This document shows positions 15,289 to 20,381 of a stretch of 20,381 bases of DNA, one piece after another. Under the pieces are notes generated by a model, which saw only the letters and a program-made list of their open reading frames with translations, searched no databases and was not told where the DNA came from. Made by a program: the position numbers and the translations under genes. Origin of the DNA: an uncultured Flammeovirgaceae bacterium. Lineage in GTDB: Bacteria > Bacteroidota > Bacteroidia > Cytophagales > Cyclobacteriaceae. The stretch's first letter is position 1. The number at the start of each line of letters is the position of its first letter. The stretch is taken from NCBI GenBank assembly GCA_946886805.1, contig CAMPJM010000017.1, forward strand, positions 1 through 20,381. The letters are read 5' to 3'.

Positions 15289-16794
15289 ATGAGAAAATTT
15301 TTCATGACTTTTTTAACGGCTTTAGTTTTTCCAATTACGCTTTGGTCCCAGGGCTTTTACGTTCAGGGGAATCAATTGAGAGATGCAAATGGTAATAACT
15401 TCGTAATGAAGGGGATCAATATCCCTACCGCCTGGTTTGTCAGCGATGTCAATAACAATATTGCGAACATCAAAAATAGTACAAATGCAAACACCTTTAG
15501 GATTGTAATTAATACAAGTACCGCTGATAATGCCTGGATGACCAGTGTAGAAAGATGTATAGAAAATGATGTAATTCCCATGGTAGAGCTCCATGATGTT
15601 ACTGGCAGCAACAGTCCGGCAGACCTTCAAAACATGGCTAATTGGTGGGCTTCAAAAGCATGGTTTTTGACCCGTTCGGACATCTCAAGGTATATCCTTA
15701 TTAATATTGCAAATGAATGGGGCGACTGGTACATGAGCAGCCCAAACCACAGCCCTTCGCAAACGGTCTGGCGTGATGCTTATATAAATGCCATTCAAAC
15801 TATAAGAAATGCAGGAATTAATACGACTTTGGTAGTAGATGCACCTGGATATGGTCAGGACAATCAGGGCAGCACCTTGTTAAATTATGCTTCCGCAGTA
15901 CAAGCCGGAGACCCAAGTCATAATATCTTATTTTCCATCCATATGTATTGTGAATGGAGTATGGGAGGGAATTCAAGTGTTGCCAGTACACTACCTGCTA
16001 TAAAAAACGCAGGTATCCCCATCATGATCGGAGAGTTTGGATATCAACATTCAGAATCGGGTGGTACATGCGATATCAACGAATCTCAAATAATAAATAC
16101 TGCTCAATCCAATGGGATTGGATGGTTAGCGTGGTCTTGGAAGGGGAACGGTGGGGGAGTTTCATACCTGGATCTAAGCAATGATTGGGCTGGCACAAAC
16201 CTTACAGGTTGGGGAAATACGGTAGTCTGGGGAAGTAACGGCACTCAAACCGCACAAACCGCGAGTGTATTTGGGGGAGCAAGTTCAGGATGCGGCACGG
16301 CTTCTAATGGTTATCCGATTTGTTGTGATTCCGGATCTGACCCTGATGGTGATGGCTGGGGCTGGGAAAACAACCAATCTTGTTATGTTGAACAAAGCAG
16401 TGGTTGCGGCACCTATGTAAATGGCTATCCAGTATGTTGTGATTCTGGTTCTGATCCCGATGGAGATGGTTGGGGTTGGGAAAACAATCAATCCTGTATT
16501 GTTCAAAGTGGAGGAAGCTTGGCATCTCAAGACAAACTTTCCAGTAACTTTATAAGCATCGACAAGTCGAATGAAAGCAATTCCTTAGTGTATCCTAATC
16601 CCTCAGTGAACCAGTTCACCATTTCTTCTCCTGGCAAATTTTCCTTTGTTCTCAGCGATAATTTAGGTAGGATTGTCGAAACAGGAAATGGCATAGATGA
16701 AGCGATTATTCAAGATAAATTTTCATCCGGCATATATTTCCTTCGCATAAAATCTGCCGACGGAACCAAAGAGGTAAAGCTTATTAAAAATTAA
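15289..16794 (+). CDS. Secreted GH5 endo-beta-mannanase-like enzyme with two CBM10-like modules and T9SS tail
   Basis: This 501-residue secreted enzyme starts with a signal peptide (about residues 1-20). The catalytic domain (about 22-328) resembles GH5 subfamily 8 beta-1,4-mannanases. GFYVQGNQLRDANGNNFVMK opens it, and VELHDVTG, INIANEWG, FSIHMY, IMIGEFGYQH and GWLAWSWKGN follow in family order. The acid/base is E143 and the nucleophile E249. Two tandem 38-residue repeats (about 334-371 and 372-409) follow, each CGT...NGYPxCCDSGSDPDGDGWG with ENNQSC, which fit CBM10-type cellulose/mannan-binding modules. The end (about 434-501, VYPNPSVNQF ... GIYFLRI ... VKLIKN) is a T9SS type A sorting domain, so the protein crosses the outer membrane and is secreted or surface-attached. 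Cellulase activity in the same clan is the main alternative. It appears monocistronic. Confidence 0.92.
   Translation: MRKFFMTFLTALVFPITLWSQGFYVQGNQLRDANGNNFVMKGINIPTAWFVSDVNNNIANIKNSTNANTFRIVINTSTADNAWMTSVERCIENDVIPMVELHDVTGSNSPADLQNMANWWASKAWFLTRSDISRYILINIANEWGDWYMSSPNHSPSQTVWRDAYINAIQTIRNAGINTTLVVDAPGYGQDNQGSTLLNYASAVQAGDPSHNILFSIHMYCEWSMGGNSSVASTLPAIKNAGIPIMIGEFGYQHSESGGTCDINESQIINTAQSNGIGWLAWSWKGNGGGVSYLDLSNDWAGTNLTGWGNTVVWGSNGTQTAQTASVFGGASSGCGTASNGYPICCDSGSDPDGDGWGWENNQSCYVEQSSGCGTYVNGYPVCCDSGSDPDGDGWGWENNQSCIVQSGGSLASQDKLSSNFISIDKSNESNSLVYPNPSVNQFTISSPGKFSFVLSDNLGRIVETGNGIDEAIIQDKFSSGIYFLRIKSADGTKEVKLIKN
16291..16497 (+). repeat. Tandem repeat encoding two CBM10-like modules, 114-bp period
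   Basis: The Cys-to-Cys cores at 16291-16383 and 16405-16497 encode almost the same 31 residues. They differ at many third codon positions, for example in the GATGGxGATGGxTGGGG segment. The duplication is therefore old and kept by selection on the protein. Each core has four cysteines and a DPDGDG loop. Confidence 0.8.
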
Positions 16795-16826
16795 GGGCGA
16801 CTTAGTTTGGCAGTGTTTGTGCTTCT

Positions 16827-16856
16827 ATCCTGGGGGTATCCCCAGGATTTTTTTTT
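16827..16856 (+). terminator. Strong intrinsic terminator of the mannanase gene
   Basis: ATCCTGGGG (16827-16835) and CCCCAGGAT (16840-16848) form a perfect 9-bp stem with a GTAT loop, followed by an unbroken run of nine T (16848-16856). It begins 33 bp after the stop codon and points along the plus strand. No T-run is present for the converging minus-strand gene. Confidence 0.9.
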
Positions 16857-16916
16857 AGATGGTTCCTTTTAGTAGTCTCATTTTTACAAGGTCATAACTG
16901 AAAAGACAGCCGGGTA

Positions 16917-19900
16917 TCAACTTTGGTTCATAGATCGCGAAGTATCAAAATAGATCCTAAATGTGGTTCCTTTCCCTTCTTCACTTTCAACCTCTATTTT
17001 ACCTTTTTTATTTTCGATGATTCTTTTAATTATATATAAGCCTATTCCTGTGCCGTCTATATGTGTATGGAATCTTTTGAACATAGAGAATAGTTTTTTC
17101 TGGTGGTACTTGCTCATGCCGAGGCCATTGTCTTCAACGGACAGGATTGTGTGTTTGTCTGATTTTTTTGTAGAGATTTTTATTTTTAGAGGTCGTTCAT
17201 CTGATCTGTATTTAATAGCATTAGATAGAAGATTGTAGCAAATGCTTTTCAGATGGCTTGGATTATAATAAACATCTTTAACCTCACAATCCATAGTGAT
17301 CTCTGCCCCGGACTCAGAAATCATGTAATCTATGTCTTCTTTAACAGTTTCCAAAGTTTTACAAAAGTCGACCTTTAGTTCACGATTTTCTACATCCCTT
17401 TGAACTTTTGTAATATCAGTGAGTCCTCTGATCGTATTGTTAAACTTCGAAATGGATAGATCAATCATTTCAAGAAGCTTTTCTTCTTTTTGCTCTAACC
17501 TTCCGTTCAAAAGCCTTTTTAAAAGACTCACCAAGCCTTCCAAATTTGCAATTGGAGATTTCAAATCGTGGGATGCTGTATAAATAAAGCTATCAAGATC
17601 ATGGTTGATTTGTTTGAGGCTATCGTTTGACTGCCTCAATTCGTCTTCTACTTCTTTTAGGTCGGTAAGATCTACTTTTGACCCTAACATCCTGTAGGCA
17701 ATGCCCTCTTCGTTACGAACAACATATCCCCTATTGAATACAAATGAATAGCTACCATCTTTTCTCTTGAACCTATACTCATCAGCCCACTGTTTTTCTC
17801 CGCTGTCGATAGCTTGTTGCAGTTTATTAATTATACGATTTCTATCCTCTTTATGTATTCTGCTATACCAGGAATTTATCCCCTTCTCATTTTCGGATCC
17901 GTCATATCCAAAAAGATTTCTGTAGGATTCATTCCACCATATCTCATTTGTGATCAGGTTCCAGTCCCAAACAGCATCATTCGTAGCTTCGGAAACCAGC
18001 CTAAACCTTTCATCACTTCTCGACAGTTCCCGTGTTCGCTCTTCCACCATTTTTTCCAGGTTGGTGTTCAGTTGTCTTAGTTTTTCATCTGCTTGCTTTA
18101 AATCGTCGTGGGCTTTTGTCGTTTTCTGTTCCGATAATTTTTTTTCCGTGATGTCCGCAAACGTTAAGGCTATGCCATTATCTATATTTACACCCACTAC
18201 TTCAAACCACCTAGCTCGATATTTTACCTGCGTATGCATTATTTTTCCTTTTTCCGCAACTCGAACGAACTGATCAAAAAGCCCTATATTTCTCATTTCT
18301 GGTAGCCGATCGAGCAATTTCTGGCCTGTTAGTTGTTCTTTTTCTATTTTAAACATTTTACAAAAGGCTCCATTTGCCAAGGTCCATTCAAAATCTACTA
18401 CTTTATTGTCTTTGTCTTGTAAAGATCTAAACGCAGCGATGCCATTCAACGAGCTGTCAAGAACGCCTGATAAAATATTGTTCAAGTTTTTCAGTGTGGT
18501 GATGTCTACAAAGGTGACTACAACCCCATCTGTTTGTTTGTTTTGTTTTATATAAGGCAATATTCGCATTAAGTACTTTTCTTCCCTTGTGTTTATTTCA
18601 ACCTCTCTTTCCAGGGCTTCAGAAGTTTCGATCACATGTTGTATGTCACCTACAATATTTTCATTCCTGAGGTTGTATGAAAAGTGACTTATTGGCCTTC
18701 CTATGTCTGCTTCAATAATGTTAATTTGGTTCGTGACCGCCGGAGTGTATTTTCTGATCAACAGATCTTTATCGACAAAAATCTGTCCTATTTCAGTGCT
18801 TCTGAAATAATTGTTGAAATCGTCGTTGAGTTCGATAAGTTCTTTTATTTTTTGCTGGTGTTCTGCATTTACTGTGTGAAGCTCTTCGTTCAAGGATTGG
18901 AGTTCCTCATTAGTGCTTTGAAGCTCCTCATTGGAAGACAGCAGTTCTTCATTACTTGATTGCAGTTCTTCATTGGCCGTTTCCATTTCTTCCATCAAAG
19001 CATGCAAACTTTCCTTGGTTTCCATTAAATCAAGTTCAAGCTCCTTATATTGGTCATAGTGCATTTGCTGATCAAAAGCTTCGGATTCTTGCAAATTCAT
19101 TTCTTGATAAGCTTGGTTTTCCTTAAAGACGACTAAAGTCATTTGCTTTGTAATGTCTTCCTTGGAAATAAAAGGCTTGACTATCAAATCGATAATCTGC
19201 ACTTGTTTGTCTTTTTTTATTTTAACCCTTTTTTTGACGACTTTTAAATTTTCATTTGAAATTTTACGAAATGAAACACTTAGTGCAACGGAAATCTCTG
19301 GGGCAACCAATTTTAGTACATTCAGCTGAAATTTTTGATCTGGTAGTTCAATAAACTTTTTGTAGTTACCGGTTGCTTGCACAAGATTATATTCTGAATC
19401 TACAAAAACTGCAGCCGCTTCTAGTTCTTCTACAACAGTTTCGCATAAGACTTCATTCATTTTGTTCTGTAACAGGTTTTTGTTAGATCGTGCTGCCACC
19501 TGCCGGGGTTGGTTGCTTTTGTTGTCGGTGCTACTGATCAACACTGAATCAAAAACAAATTTTTCTAATTCTTTGGTTGTTCGGAAGATGTTCCACTTCT
19601 TACTGGTCTCTTCTAAAACATTAGACAGGTCATTGGCATTTTCACTCGGACCTAAAAAAAGAAAACCGCCAAGATTAAGTGAAAAATGAAATGTTGAGAG
19701 CACCTTTTTTTGCAAAACAGGCTTCATGTATATAAGTAGATTCCGGCAGCTTACCAAATCCAGTTTACTAAATGGAGGGTCTTTAATAACATTATGATGC
19801 GCAAATACCACCATTTTTCGAATATCTTGATTGATAGTATATCCAGTGCCGTTTTCTACAAAGAAGTTATTAAGTCTTTCTTTTGAAATTTCATTTTCAA

Positions 19901-20381
19901 TTTCTTTTGGATATTTTCCCTTTGCCGCAAAATCAATAGCATCGGAATCTACATCAGTCGCAAATATTTTTACACTTAAGTCAATATTGTTGCTGGTTAG
20001 GAATTCTTTCAATATGATAGCGAGAGAATAAGCCTCCTCTCCTGTACTACAAGCCACCACCCAAAATTTAAGAGGCGCTTTCCTCGACTTATCCTCGAAA
20101 AGTTTAGGGAAAACTTTCTTTTTGACAATCTCGAAAGCATCTTTGTCGCGAAAAAAGCGGGTCACTCCAATTAGGAATTCTTTTCTTAAAACAGGTATTT
20201 CCTTCTTAGTGGTTTCAATATAATTTACATAATCCTTGAGGTCATATATTGAAAGATATGCCATTCTTTTAGCTATCCTACGGGTAATCGTTTGCCTTTT
20301 GTAATAGAAAAAGTCATGTTCGGTATTTTCGTTGATAATTTCAATGATATCATCTATGAGATTTTCTTCTTCCTGTTCCGG
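16917..20381 (-). CDS. CheR methyltransferase-PAS-histidine kinase sensory protein, 5' end outside window
   Basis: A frame of 1154 residues is open to the right edge. The Met at 20264 is internal, since the 39 codons before it (including HDFFYYKRQTITRRIAKR) match the N-terminal CheR helix. Numbering below is from that Met. The CheR domain (to about 230) has VTRFFRD, the SAM-binding ACSTGEEAYS (71-80), FATDVDSDAI and CRNLLIYM. PAS-like segments lie near 270-380, 485-590, 595-705 and 752-870. A long coiled coil (about 400-480) carries the repeated SNEELQSTNEELQS pattern typical of CheB/CheR-PAS proteins. The kinase end has the H box ASHDLKSP with His899, N box NLLSNAIKYR (N1015), VEDNGLGM and GTGIGLYI. 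No receiver domain and no transmembrane segment are seen. A CheB methylesterase domain may precede it outside the window. Confidence 0.9.
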   Translation of the reverse strand, partial: PEQEEENLIDDIIEIINENTEHDFFYYKRQTITRRIAKRMAYLSIYDLKDYVNYIETTKKEIPVLRKEFLIGVTRFFRDKDAFEIVKKKVFPKLFEDKSRKAPLKFWVVACSTGEEAYSLAIILKEFLTSNNIDLSVKIFATDVDSDAIDFAAKGKYPKEIENEISKERLNNFFVENGTGYTINQDIRKMVVFAHHNVIKDPPFSKLDLVSCRNLLIYMKPVLQKKVLSTFHFSLNLGGFLFLGPSENANDLSNVLEETSKKWNIFRTTKELEKFVFDSVLISSTDNKSNQPRQVAARSNKNLLQNKMNEVLCETVVEELEAAAVFVDSEYNLVQATGNYKKFIELPDQKFQLNVLKLVAPEISVALSVSFRKISNENLKVVKKRVKIKKDKQVQIIDLIVKPFISKEDITKQMTLVVFKENQAYQEMNLQESEAFDQQMHYDQYKELELDLMETKESLHALMEEMETANEELQSSNEELLSSNEELQSTNEELQSLNEELHTVNAEHQQKIKELIELNDDFNNYFRSTEIGQIFVDKDLLIRKYTPAVTNQINIIEADIGRPISHFSYNLRNENIVGDIQHVIETSEALEREVEINTREEKYLMRILPYIKQNKQTDGVVVTFVDITTLKNLNNILSGVLDSSLNGIAAFRSLQDKDNKVVDFEWTLANGAFCKMFKIEKEQLTGQKLLDRLPEMRNIGLFDQFVRVAEKGKIMHTQVKYRARWFEVVGVNIDNGIALTFADITEKKLSEQKTTKAHDDLKQADEKLRQLNTNLEKMVEERTRELSRSDERFRLVSEATNDAVWDWNLITNEIWWNESYRNLFGYDGSENEKGINSWYSRIHKEDRNRIINKLQQAIDSGEKQWADEYRFKRKDGSYSFVFNRGYVVRNEEGIAYRMLGSKVDLTDLKEVEDELRQSNDSLKQINHDLDSFIYTASHDLKSPIANLEGLVSLLKRLLNGRLEQKEEKLLEMIDLSISKFNNTIRGLTDITKVQRDVENRELKVDFCKTLETVKEDIDYMISESGAEITMDCEVKDVYYNPSHLKSICYNLLSNAIKYRSDERPLKIKISTKKSDKHTILSVEDNGLGMSKYHQKKLFSMFKRFHTHIDGTGIGLYIIKRIIENKKGKIEVESEEGKGTTFRIYFDTSRSMNQS

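Noticed and set aside
16285..16530. Open frames antisense to the CBM10-like repeats
   Set aside because: They are by-products of the repetitive, stop-poor codons of the real gene on the other strand.

Overview
The window looks like a chromosomal segment of a Bacteroidota bacterium, probably a free-living polysaccharide degrader of the Cytophagales/Sphingobacteriales type. The evidence is AT-rich DNA, weak or absent Shine-Dalgarno sequences, a secreted glycoside hydrolase with a C-terminal type IX secretion (T9SS type A) sorting domain, a DUF4861 lipoprotein and a GntR regulator fused to a sugar-binding-type domain. No RNA gene, CRISPR array or intact insertion sequence was seen.

Layout. (1) 1-4851, minus strand: a compact catabolic operon. 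It is read from a near-perfect GTATAC-centred palindrome at 4826-4851 through a GntR/FCD repressor, a tartrate/D-malate-type dehydrogenase, a cyclase/kynurenine-formamidase-fold hydrolase, a transaldolase-like protein and an organic-anion MFS transporter that runs off the left edge. Together they look like uptake and oxidation of a hydroxy- or sugar-acid, but the substrate cannot be read from sequence. The transaldolase-like protein keeps its Schiff-base lysine and has amides where the two catalytic acids are expected. (2) 4852-6342: about 1.5 kb without an intact gene. It holds stretches that read as eroded protein, including a frameshifted LytTR-type DNA-binding domain on the minus strand. 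(3) 6343-8912, plus strand: a GntR regulator with a periplasmic-binding-protein-like sensor, then a DUF4861 lipoprotein. This may be the remainder of a polysaccharide-utilisation locus. (4) 9238-14392, plus strand: a tight four-gene export operon of TetR regulator, ABC half-transporter with a strongly degenerate nucleotide-binding domain, HlyD-type adaptor and TolC-type outer-membrane channel. Gaps are only a few bases and the last two genes overlap. (5) 14393-15288: a gene-poor gap with a possible terminator, several inverted repeats and the remnant of a small lipoprotein. (6) 15289-16794, plus strand: a secreted GH5 endo-mannanase-like enzyme with two tandem CBM10-like modules and a T9SS tail, followed by a strong intrinsic terminator. 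(7) 16917-20381, minus strand: a very large sensory protein (CheR methyltransferase, coiled coil, several PAS domains, histidine kinase) whose 5' end lies beyond the right edge.

The blocks look functionally independent: organic-acid catabolism, regulated efflux, secreted plant-polysaccharide degradation and a signalling hub. The decayed DNA between blocks 1 and 3 suggests past gene loss. The items most worth following up are the transaldolase-like protein and its operon, the degenerate ABC exporter and the decayed LytTR region.
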